5,518 nucleotides of DNA from JBEKYD01 sp049509915 (GTDB taxonomy: Bacteria > Acidobacteriota > Terriglobia > Bryobacterales > Bryobacteraceae). Below, one piece after another: positions 1 to 4,618 of the stretch. The stretch lies in assembly GCA_049509915.1 (NCBI GenBank), contig JBEKZL010000392.1, forward strand, positions 1-5,518, read 5' to 3'. The position numbers were made by a program, and so were the translations under genes. The notes beneath the pieces were generated by a model. The model was given only the letters and a program-made list of their open reading frames with translations, ran no database searches and was not told where the DNA came from. The number at the start of each line of letters is the position of its first letter. Position 1 is the stretch's first letter.

Positions 1-37
1 GACAAGCGAATCACGACGGACTCAATCTGGGCATAGC

Positions 38-61
38 GTGGCACCTGTCCCACCATGCCAC
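38..61. repeat. Inverted repeat upstream of the nuclease gene
   Basis: GTGGCA at 38-43 and TGCCAC at 56-61 are perfect complements separated by 12 bases, so the half-sites are 18 bases apart, nearly two helical turns. The element lies 44 bases before the nuclease ATG. It could be an operator for the nuclease gene or the stem of a hairpin ending an upstream transcript. No T-run follows it, so a terminator is less likely. Six-base arms can arise by chance. Confidence 0.25.
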
Positions 62-84
62 AAGGCCCCCCAAATATTCAAGCC

Positions 85-90
85 GATAAT
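85..90 (+). promoter_or_regulatory. Possible -10 box of the nuclease gene
   Basis: GATAAT matches the TATAAT consensus at five of six positions and lies 14 bases before the ATG at 105. Transcription would then start around 97, leaving a leader of only about eight bases. This fits the absence of any Shine-Dalgarno sequence before this ATG. No convincing -35 box is seen 16-18 bases upstream, so the call is weak. Confidence 0.25.
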
Positions 91-104
91 ACGAGACTGT
101 ATTT

Positions 105-1850
105 ATGAAACAACCGACTAAGTTTGGCCCTCTCCAAGTAATACAGGGCGCACGCGGCTCCGTGAGCATTTCGGTCGAAGTCTATCATCCGGAGCTGAAC
201 AAGCACCGGCTCGTTCGCGGGCCGGACGCTGAACTTGTCAAGACGAAGGCGTTCCTCCAAGCTGCCGAGTGGAACGAGGCTTGGGCAAAGAAGGTTGCTG
301 CGAAGCAGCAGACGACGCTGGCTGAACACAAGCGAGAGGAAGCGGCCGACAGAACCGCCGAAGCCCAACGAGCGCTACAAACGCTCCGCGACGTGCTGTC
401 ATCTTCCCTGTCTGATTCCAAGGCCGTTGACTGGGAGACGTTGAAGGATCGGTCCCCTTTCCCAAACCCGATGCCGCCGGCTCCTGCCCGGCCGCCGCGT
501 CCAGAACCGGACCCGGTACCGGAGGCCCCATCGCTAACTTCATCACGATACCAGCCGCAGCTTGGCCTGTTGGACAAGCTCATCAAGTCCCGTCGCGCCG
601 AAAAGGAAAACCAAAAGGCGAACAGCTTTGAGTCGGACAGAAGGGAGTGGGAGGCCAGGCGGGATCGCATCATAGCGGACCATGCCGCGAGGCTTGGGGC
701 GCACACCAGGGAACTGGCTGATTTGGCGTCGGCTCACGCCCAGGCGCTGAGACGCTGGGAGGCGGAACGCGCGGCATTCCTATCCAAGCAGAACGAACAG
801 CACGAAGCTGTGAACGCCTTTCGTGCGCGGTATGAGGCCAAGGAAGCGGCAGCGATCGCGAACTACTGCCACATGGTGCTAGCAAACTCTGAGTACCCTG
901 ATTGCCTGCCAAAGGAATTCGACATTGACTTCAATCACGATACCGGAGTGCTGGTCGTGGATTACAAACTTCCCGCCCCTGGAGGCATTCCAGCGCTGAG
1001 CGAGGTGAAATACATTCAATCCAGCGACAGCTTTTCAGAGAAGCACCTGTCGGCGGTTGACGCGGCGAAGCTGTACGACGATCTTATCTACCAGGTCGCG
1101 CTGCGAACCCTCAATGAACTGCTCGAATCCGATCAGGCTACGGCCCTGACAAGCGTCGTCTTCAATGGGCTTGTCACTGCCGTCGACAAAGGGACGGGGA
1201 ACGAGGTCACCGCCTGCATTATCTCGATACAGGCTTCCAGAGAGGCGCTCCGGGCCATCAATTTGGCGCTGGTCGACCCGAGAGCGTGCTTCCGACAACT
1301 CAAGGGCGTCGGTAGCTCCAAATTGCATAGCATCACCCCGGTCGCCCCGATTATCAATCTTCGCCGGGAGGACAAAAGGTTCATTCCATCGTATGGAGTT
1401 GCCGAGAGGTTGGACGAGGGATTTAACCTCGCCGCGATGGACTGGGAGGATTTCGAGCACCTGATTCGCGAGATTTTTGAGAAGGAATTCACGTTGTCGG
1501 GAGGAGAAGTGCGGGTGACCCAAGCCAGCCGAGACGGCGGTGTCGATGCGGTGGCATTCGATCCTGATCCGATACGGGGCGGGAAGATCGTCATTCAGGC
1601 GAAGCGGTACGCATACACGGTAGGGGTGTCGGCGGTGCGGGACCTCTACGGCACGCTAATGAACGAAGGGGCGACCAAGGGAATTTTGGTCACAACATCT
1701 GATTATGGGCCGGATGCCTACGAGTTCGCCAATGGTAAGCCCATCACTCTGTTGAGCGGCGCTAATCTGCTGCACCTTTTGGAGAGGCATGGCACAAAGG
1801 CTCACATCAATCTCGTGGAAGCGCGAATGGCCGGCGGGCTGAGCCGTTAG
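105..1850 (+). CDS. Mrr-type restriction endonuclease with coiled-coil middle
   Basis: This 581-residue protein is a probable DNA endonuclease of the Mrr (type IV-like) group. The nuclease domain spans about residues 440-565. It begins MDWEDFEHLI, with Glu451 in the first helix. A DGGVDA motif carries Asp481, and IQAKRY carries Gln498 and Lys500, giving the D-QxK form of the PD-(D/E)xK active site. The TTSDYG stretch that usually follows is present at 530-535. Residues 50-100 and 160-250 are rich in Ala, Glu, Arg and Lys and look like coiled coils, joined by a Pro-rich linker at 118-142. Residues 255-430 form a separate domain often found ahead of Mrr in such proteins; it includes YPDCLP and VVFNG. 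An in-frame TAA at 87-89 and no earlier start codon fix the ATG, though it has no clear ribosome site. No methyltransferase is visible, which suits a solitary enzyme acting on modified or foreign DNA. The active site looks intact. The target is unknown. Confidence 0.9.
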   Translation: MKQPTKFGPLQVIQGARGSVSISVEVYHPELNKHRLVRGPDAELVKTKAFLQAAEWNEAWAKKVAAKQQTTLAEHKREEAADRTAEAQRALQTLRDVLSSSLSDSKAVDWETLKDRSPFPNPMPPAPARPPRPEPDPVPEAPSLTSSRYQPQLGLLDKLIKSRRAEKENQKANSFESDRREWEARRDRIIADHAARLGAHTRELADLASAHAQALRRWEAERAAFLSKQNEQHEAVNAFRARYEAKEAAAIANYCHMVLANSEYPDCLPKEFDIDFNHDTGVLVVDYKLPAPGGIPALSEVKYIQSSDSFSEKHLSAVDAAKLYDDLIYQVALRTLNELLESDQATALTSVVFNGLVTAVDKGTGNEVTACIISIQASREALRAINLALVDPRACFRQLKGVGSSKLHSITPVAPIINLRREDKRFIPSYGVAERLDEGFNLAAMDWEDFEHLIREIFEKEFTLSGGEVRVTQASRDGGVDAVAFDPDPIRGGKIVIQAKRYAYTVGVSAVRDLYGTLMNEGATKGILVTTSDYGPDAYEFANGKPITLLSGANLLHLLERHGTKAHINLVEARMAGGLSR

Positions 1851-1863
1851 ACAGCCACGAACC

Positions 1864-1869
1864 GGAGGG
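1864..1869 (+). promoter_or_regulatory. Strong ribosome binding site ahead of a leader ORF
   Basis: GGAGGG sits eight bases before the ATG at 1878, an ideal Shine-Dalgarno spacing. It is too far (55 bases) from the ATG at 1925 to serve the main gene directly. It is the best ribosome site in the gap between the nuclease gene and the next gene, and is the main reason to take the short ORF at 1878 seriously. Confidence 0.5.
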
Positions 1870-1877
1870 CCCGAGCG

Positions 1878-1928
1878 ATGGCCGTATTCTTTCGGGAATC
1901 GTGGAGGGTGCTATCGTTGGAGCCATGA
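1878..1928 (+). CDS. Possible 16-residue leader peptide
   Basis: A short frame encodes MAVFFRESWRVLSLEP and then TGA. It has a well-placed GGAGGG ribosome site. Its stop codon overlaps the ATG of the next gene as ATGA (1925-1928), the arrangement used for translational coupling. The next gene has only weak ribosome sites of its own: GGAG lies two bases before its ATG, and GGAGGG lies 16 bases before. Translation of the leader could therefore deliver ribosomes to the downstream start. It could also be chance, or the N-terminus of the next protein displaced by a frameshift. No known leader peptide is recognised. Confidence 0.35.
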   Translation: MAVFFRESWRVLSLEP

Positions 1929-2590
1929 CGGAAGATGGCCCGGTCGTAGGCGTGCTCAAGTTCGGGTGCAAGAAGCATATCGAACAGTTTGCACAGGGTC
2001 TCCTGTACATGAACACGCTCGAACACTTTATCAAAATAGAGACCAGTTCGCCCCGGAAGGACTCGCACGAGGGCACATCTCACATCTGCCGAGGTGACGG
2101 CTCGATGCTCCAGATCAAAGTCGGCGGGAAATATAGCCCAATCGTCGCAGTTCGGGGGCCTGTGCGCCACACCCCGGACGATAGCCTCAAGGTGAACGTG
2201 TTTTGCATGTACGCACTCCACGAGAGCCCATCAGGAATATTTGTGGACCCCGACAACCTTGGTTTTGGCGACACGTTCGCAGTGCTCACAGACTTCGACG
2301 AATTCATGAAAAGGGTTGAAGCCGCCGTGGTAGGCACGGGGCAGGCGCTGAGATGTGGCCTGGTCGGGTATGTCGACGAAACTTCCTATCGAGGGCCGAT
2401 GGGAATCTTCAGGAAAGGCTCCAGCTTCTCGTATCAAAACGAGTTCCGCATAGCCCTGCTTCCGGGCACAGGCGAAGCCCTGCCGCTTGACGTCGGCAAC
2501 CTGTCTGACATCGTGTGGATCGGCGTCTCAAGGGATTTACAGTACATCAAATTGCAGAGATACCGGGGAACCGGAGGGTCAGTTGCTTAG
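1925..2590 (+). CDS. Conserved-looking protein of unknown function, partner of the nuclease gene
   Basis: I do not recognise a named family for this 221-residue protein. No signal peptide or membrane segment is seen, so it is probably cytoplasmic. It opens with VVGVLKFGCKKHIEQF, then a GLLYMNTLEHF segment (25-35) and RKDSHEGT (44-51). Near the end is a FRKGSSFSYQNEFRIAL block (162-178), followed by LPLDVGNLSDI. This layout (an early 'G-x-L-Y-x-N/S-x-x-x-x-F' segment, a D/EG pair and a late aromatic-x-x-E-[FY]-R motif) recalls bacterial accessory proteins such as the DUF2971 group, but the resemblance is by eye only. I chose the ATG at 1925, which starts just before the first predicted strand. 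A GTG at 1901 would add eight residues. The gene begins 74 bases after the nuclease stop on the same strand, with no obvious promoter between them, so the two are probably co-transcribed. A defence-linked role is inferred from that pairing alone. Confidence 0.75.
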   Translation: MTEDGPVVGVLKFGCKKHIEQFAQGLLYMNTLEHFIKIETSSPRKDSHEGTSHICRGDGSMLQIKVGGKYSPIVAVRGPVRHTPDDSLKVNVFCMYALHESPSGIFVDPDNLGFGDTFAVLTDFDEFMKRVEAAVVGTGQALRCGLVGYVDETSYRGPMGIFRKGSSFSYQNEFRIALLPGTGEALPLDVGNLSDIVWIGVSRDLQYIKLQRYRGTGGSVA

Positions 2591-2618
2591 GACGTCAAGC
2601 TCCCAATCTGCATCGCTG

Positions 2619-2645
2619 TGAGGCATCCTGATGGTATATGCCTCA
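2619..2645. repeat. 8-bp inverted repeat upstream of the RHH-like gene
   Basis: TGAGGCAT at 2619-2626 and ATGCCTCA at 2638-2645 are perfect complements with an 11-base gap. The half-sites are 19 bases apart, about two helical turns, which suits a dimeric regulator. The element lies 49 bases before the preferred start of the RHH-like gene, so autoregulation is plausible. As RNA it would form a hairpin that buries the alternative ATG at 2638. There is no T-run after it, so it is not a standard terminator for the upstream gene. Confidence 0.4.
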
Positions 2646-2683
2646 TTCCGAGACGACAACCAAACGCACCCGGCGCGCCGCTC

Positions 2684-2688
2684 AGGAG
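2684..2688 (+). promoter_or_regulatory. Ribosome binding site deciding the RHH-like start
   Basis: AGGAG lies six bases before the ATG at 2695. The alternative in-frame ATG at 2638 has only GTGAGG 14 bases upstream and lies inside an inverted repeat. This favours 2695 as the start. Confidence 0.55.
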
Positions 2689-2694
2689 TCCGGA

Positions 2695-2955
2695 ATGAGC
2701 CGTCCTCGCAAAGTCGCGTCGCGTTATACCGTCGGCTTGGCCCCCAGTCTCGCGGGTCAACCACAGCGGTACGCCGCGACGGTCGACACGAGTATGAGCA
2801 AGGCGATCGCCGCGCTCGTCCGTTTGGGCCTCGAGAACCAGGACAATCGTAAGCGAGAGTTCTTCAATAGGTTGAAGGAGAACCTTGCCAACGACGACCC
2901 GAAACTGCAGGATCGATTGGTCGATGAATTCCGCACGTTGATACTCGGCCGCTGA
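2695..2955 (+). CDS. Small ribbon-helix-helix-like protein
   Basis: This is an 86-residue basic protein with a likely DNA-binding fold. A short strand-like stretch (RYAATVD, 25-31) is followed by SMSKAIAALVRLGLENQ (33-49), which has the spacing and character of the two helices of a ribbon-helix-helix domain. The tail (residues 50-86) is charged and helical, with FFNRLKENL and LVDEFRTLI. Such proteins are often transcription regulators or antitoxins; that role is inferred here. The start follows from the AGGAG site. An in-frame ATG at 2638 would add 19 basic residues and cannot be excluded. No partner toxin is directly attached, but hicBA begins 152 bases downstream. The frame stays open and protein-like for 44 codons after the TGA. 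Inverted repeats lie on both sides of the gene and could be its binding sites. Confidence 0.65.
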   Translation: MSRPRKVASRYTVGLAPSLAGQPQRYAATVDTSMSKAIAALVRLGLENQDNRKREFFNRLKENLANDDPKLQDRLVDEFRTLILGR

Positions 2956-2994
2956 GGCACGCTCAAGATTCAGTGCGAGCGGCTGCCCAGGGAA

Positions 2995-3008
2995 AAGTGG
3001 GCCCACTT
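2995..3008. repeat. Perfect 14-bp palindrome
   Basis: AAGTGGGCCCACTT reads identically on both strands. It lies in the gap between the RHH-like gene and hicB and directly abuts a second perfect palindrome at 3009-3020. It could be an operator for the RHH-like protein or for the hicBA module. With no loop it is poorly shaped for a terminator. Confidence 0.55.
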
Positions 3009-3020
3009 GCGCGATCGCGC
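3009..3020. repeat. Perfect 12-bp palindrome abutting the first
   Basis: GCGCGATCGCGC is a perfect 12-bp palindrome starting at the base after AAGTGGGCCCACTT ends. A third, weaker dyad (GCGCA-TC-TGCGC) follows at 3030-3041, and TGCGCGA occurs at both 3008-3014 and 3037-3043. The cluster sits 70-110 bases before the hicB start, where an operator would be expected. Confidence 0.5.
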
Positions 3021-3082
3021 GAAGAAGCGGCGCATCTGCGCGAGATACTGCGAATTTAGGAGTGCCCTGACAGGGGATAGCG

Positions 3083-3088
3083 TAAAAT
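3083..3088 (+). promoter_or_regulatory. Possible -10 box for hicBA
   Basis: TAAAAT matches five of six bases of TATAAT and is the only AT-rich hexamer of this kind shortly before hicB. Transcription would start near 3095, just before the ribosome site. CTGACA at 3067-3072 resembles a -35 box, but its 10-base spacing is too short to pair with it, and nothing good lies at the right distance. Low confidence. Confidence 0.2.
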
Positions 3089-3095
3089 AGGTACC

Positions 3096-3100
3096 GAGGA
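3096..3100 (+). promoter_or_regulatory. Ribosome binding site for hicB
   Basis: GAGGA lies seven bases before the TTG at 3108. An in-frame TAG at 3078-3080 and the lack of other start codons make TTG the only start that keeps the whole HicB domain. Confidence 0.6.
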
Positions 3101-3107
3101 CAGCCCA

Positions 3108-3323
3108 TTGCCACGCCAGTTCGATGTCGTCATAGAGCGCGACGAGGAGGGGTACTACGTTGCGTCAGTCCCGCAGCTCTCGGGATGTCACACGCAGGCG
3201 CGGTCCCTTGACGAGGTCACGCTGCGCATCCGCGAGGCAATCGAACTGTGTCTCGAAGTGGAAGGTGCGCCGGAGCAGAATCTTGAATTCATCGGCATTC
3301 AGCGCATCACCATTGCGGCATGA
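3108..3323 (+). CDS. hicB: HicB-family antitoxin, short form
   Basis: This 71-residue protein should bind and neutralise the HicA toxin encoded next to it. It shows the HicB partial RNase H-like fold: DVVIERDEEGYYVASVPQL (6-24), then SGCHTQARSLDEV (25-37), and a helix IREAIELCLE (41-50). Longer HicB proteins add a C-terminal ribbon-helix-helix or helix-turn-helix domain that binds the promoter. This one ends soon after the fold (EFIGIQRITIAA), so it has no DNA-binding domain. That is common in short HicB-like antitoxins, but leaves open how the operon is controlled. The start is TTG, set by a GAGGA ribosome site. The stop overlaps the hicA start as ATGA, so the two are translationally coupled with antitoxin first, the reverse of the E. 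coli hicAB order. Family identity is clear from sequence; activity is inferred. Confidence 0.88.
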   Translation: MPRQFDVVIERDEEGYYVASVPQLSGCHTQARSLDEVTLRIREAIELCLEVEGAPEQNLEFIGIQRITIAA

Positions 3324-3553
3324 GCCGGAACCCAAGGATCACCGGGACTGAGCTGATCGCCGCTTTGATGAAGGAAGGTTTTCAAGCCGTTCGCGTCCGG
3401 GGCAGCCATCACTTTCTTCGTCACGGGGACGGCCGAAGCTCTGTGGTCCCCGTGCACTCGGGCGAGACGCTGGGGCCCGGATTGCTGCACAAGATCCTCC
3501 GGGATTGCCACCTCAGCGTGGAAGACCTTCGCGCGTTGATGGACGCGCGATAG
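3320..3553 (+). CDS. hicA: HicA-family mRNA interferase toxin
   Basis: This 77-residue protein has the compact dsRBD-like fold of HicA toxins, which cleave mRNA and stop translation until HicB blocks them. Helix one is ELIAALMKEGF (11-21). The strand VRVRGSHHFLRH (24-35) holds the conserved GSH, with His30 as the expected catalytic residue. SSVVPVHSGETLGPGLLHKILRD (40-62) is the family's second hallmark. The length is normal for HicA and no key residue is missing, so the toxin is probably active. The ATG overlaps the hicB stop (ATGA), with no independent ribosome site, so its synthesis should depend on hicB translation. The gene ends 52 bases from the 3' end of the convergent ferrochelatase gene. 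It is the last gene of the plus-strand accessory strip. Confidence 0.9.
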   Translation: MSRNPRITGTELIAALMKEGFQAVRVRGSHHFLRHGDGRSSVVPVHSGETLGPGLLHKILRDCHLSVEDLRALMDAR

Positions 3554-3556
3554 GGT

Positions 3557-3603
3557 TTTTCCATGCGCCTCGTGAAGCGGGCACCCGATGAAAGCGTGGA
3601 AAA
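3557..3603. repeat. Inverted repeat filling the hicA-hemH convergent gap
   Basis: TTTTCCATGC (3557-3566) can pair with GCGTGGAAAA (3594-3603) over ten positions with one G-U wobble in the plus-strand RNA. The 27-base loop holds a smaller CGG-GCAC-CCG hairpin. The repeat occupies nearly the whole 52-base gap between two convergent genes, where a shared transcription end is expected. There is no clean GC stem followed by a T-run on either strand, so a standard intrinsic terminator is not shown. Confidence 0.35.
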
Positions 3604-3605
3604 TG

Positions 3606-4580
3606 TCAACGGCGGCTGGCCATCGGCCGTTGCGGAGGCGGGCAACAGCCGGCGGGGCACGCGGGAGGTTCGGGCGAGGCCATCGCCTGTCGCACCAGTT
3701 CGCCGATCATGCGCAATAGAGCGGAGTGGAGGCCGGCGGTGCCGGCGCGCGTCATTCGCAATCCCAGGCCGGAGCAGAGATTGGCGGCTTCCACGTCCAG
3801 GTCGTAGAGAACTTCCATGTGGTCGGAAAGGAATCCGATGGGCGCAACCAGCACGGTTTTCACGCCTTCTGCAGCCAATGCCCGCAGGTACGTCAAAATG
3901 TCGGGCTCGAGCCACGGCTGCGACGGCGGCCCGCTGCGACTTTGCCAGGCCACGTCCCAAGCGGCGATACCCAACCGCGCGGAGATGGCGCCCGCCGCCG
4001 CCCGGATCTGGCCCTCGTACTCCGACGCCGCCGCCATCGCCACCGGAATGCTGTGCGCGGTGTAGACCACGCGCGCCGCCGGGCGGCCGGCTTCGGCAAC
4101 CCACGCCATGGCTTCCCTCACGCGTTCGGCGTTGGCCTCCAGGAACAGCGGATGGGAACAGAAAGGCGGTATCTTGTCCACCAGCGGAGCGTTTGCGCCC
4201 ACCTCGCGCCGCGCGGCTTCAATGTCTTCCAGGTACTGCCGGCAGCCCGAATAACCGGAATAGGCGGAGGTCGCGAGCGCCAAAGCGCGGCGCACACCAT
4301 CCCGAGCCATCTCCCGCATCGTCTCAGCCAGCAGCGGGTGCCAGTTGCGGTTGCCCCAATAGACCGGCAGCGGCAAGCTCGCCCGCATGGCCGCCAATAA
4401 CTCGCGGCAATAGCCGTTGATGGGGCTGCGCCCGCCGAAATGGTAATAGTGCCCGGCTACTTCGAGCATCCGCTCACGGGGCACGTTCCGCCCGCGCAGC
4501 ACGTTTTCAAGGAACGGAATTACATCTTCAGGCTTCTCCGGTCCACCGAAAGAAAGTAATAGGATGGCGTCGTATGACAT
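3606..4580 (-). CDS. hemH: Ferrochelatase
   Basis: This 324-residue enzyme inserts ferrous iron into a porphyrin (protoporphyrin IX or coproporphyrin III) at or near the end of heme synthesis. It opens with LLLSFGGPEKPEDVIPFLENV (7-27), the typical N-terminus. The catalytic histidine is His176 in VYTAHSIP, and the partner acid is Glu256 in GFLSDHMEVLYDLDVEA. YWGNRNWHP (74-82) and TSAYSGYSGCRQYLEDI (104-120) are also typical. The length fits a bacterial ferrochelatase. Cys113 in YSGC and a C-terminal ACPAGCC cluster (Cys308, Cys312, Cys313) sit where [2Fe-2S]-bearing ferrochelatases carry ligands, so a cluster is likely but unproven. The ATG at 4578-4580 has AGGAG 12 bases upstream (4593-4597 on the plus strand). 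The lipoprotein gene ends 38 bases upstream on the same strand, so the two may share a transcript. No other heme gene is present in the window. Sequence alone does not settle protoporphyrin versus coproporphyrin. Confidence 0.96.
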   Translation of the reverse strand: MSYDAILLLSFGGPEKPEDVIPFLENVLRGRNVPRERMLEVAGHYYHFGGRSPINGYCRELLAAMRASLPLPVYWGNRNWHPLLAETMREMARDGVRRALALATSAYSGYSGCRQYLEDIEAARREVGANAPLVDKIPPFCSHPLFLEANAERVREAMAWVAEAGRPAARVVYTAHSIPVAMAAASEYEGQIRAAAGAISARLGIAAWDVAWQSRSGPPSQPWLEPDILTYLRALAAEGVKTVLVAPIGFLSDHMEVLYDLDVEAANLCSGLGLRMTRAGTAGLHSALLRMIGELVRQAMASPEPPACPAGCCPPPQRPMASRR

Positions 4581-4592
4581 TTGGCTGGCGCT

Positions 4593-4597
4593 CTCCT
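4593..4597 (-). promoter_or_regulatory. Ribosome binding site of hemH
   Basis: On the minus strand, AGGAG lies 12 bases before the hemH ATG, slightly long but usable; the overlapping GGAGAG is ten bases away. It falls inside the 38-base gap after the lipoprotein stop, which leaves little room for a separate promoter. Confidence 0.45.
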
Positions 4598-4618
4598 ACA
4601 CTTTACCGTGGGGCAACC

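Larger units (their letters stand above)
2956..3090 (+). pseudogene. Possible remnant coding stretch in frame after the RHH stop
   Basis: After the TGA at 2953-2955 the same frame reads 44 sense codons to a TAG at 3088-3090. It contains a protein-like segment, LKIQCERLPREKWAHLRDR, followed by RAKKRRI. There is no start codon with a ribosome site, so it is not an independent gene as it stands. It could be the remains of a second small ORF, the former C-terminus of the RHH-like protein cut by a nonsense change, or chance in a GC-rich gap. The two palindromes at 2995-3020 lie inside it. Confidence 0.2.

Noticed and set aside
185..706. Minus-strand open frame inside the nuclease gene
   Set aside because: Low-complexity Ser, Arg, Ala and Gly product with no domain; it lies wholly within a well-supported gene.
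2631..2852. 73-codon plus-strand frame starting at ATG 2631
   Set aside because: It has a fair ribosome spacing, but the product is Arg- and Gly-rich shadow sequence overlapping the RHH-like frame, and its ATG lies in the loop of the inverted repeat.
3067..3088. CTGACA with TAAAAT as a complete -35/-10 promoter before hicB
   Set aside because: The spacing is only 10 bases, far from the 16-18 needed, so only the -10 box is listed, at low confidence.
2587..3114. 175-codon minus-strand frame opposite the RHH-like gene and the gap
   Set aside because: It covers a plus-strand gene with a good ribosome site and RHH-like pattern, and its own product has no family features I can see.
3563..4420. 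Long open frame on the plus strand opposite hemH
   Set aside because: Its product is a run of Arg, Pro and Ala without any domain. It is the usual shadow of a GC-rich gene, and hemH on the other strand is unmistakable.
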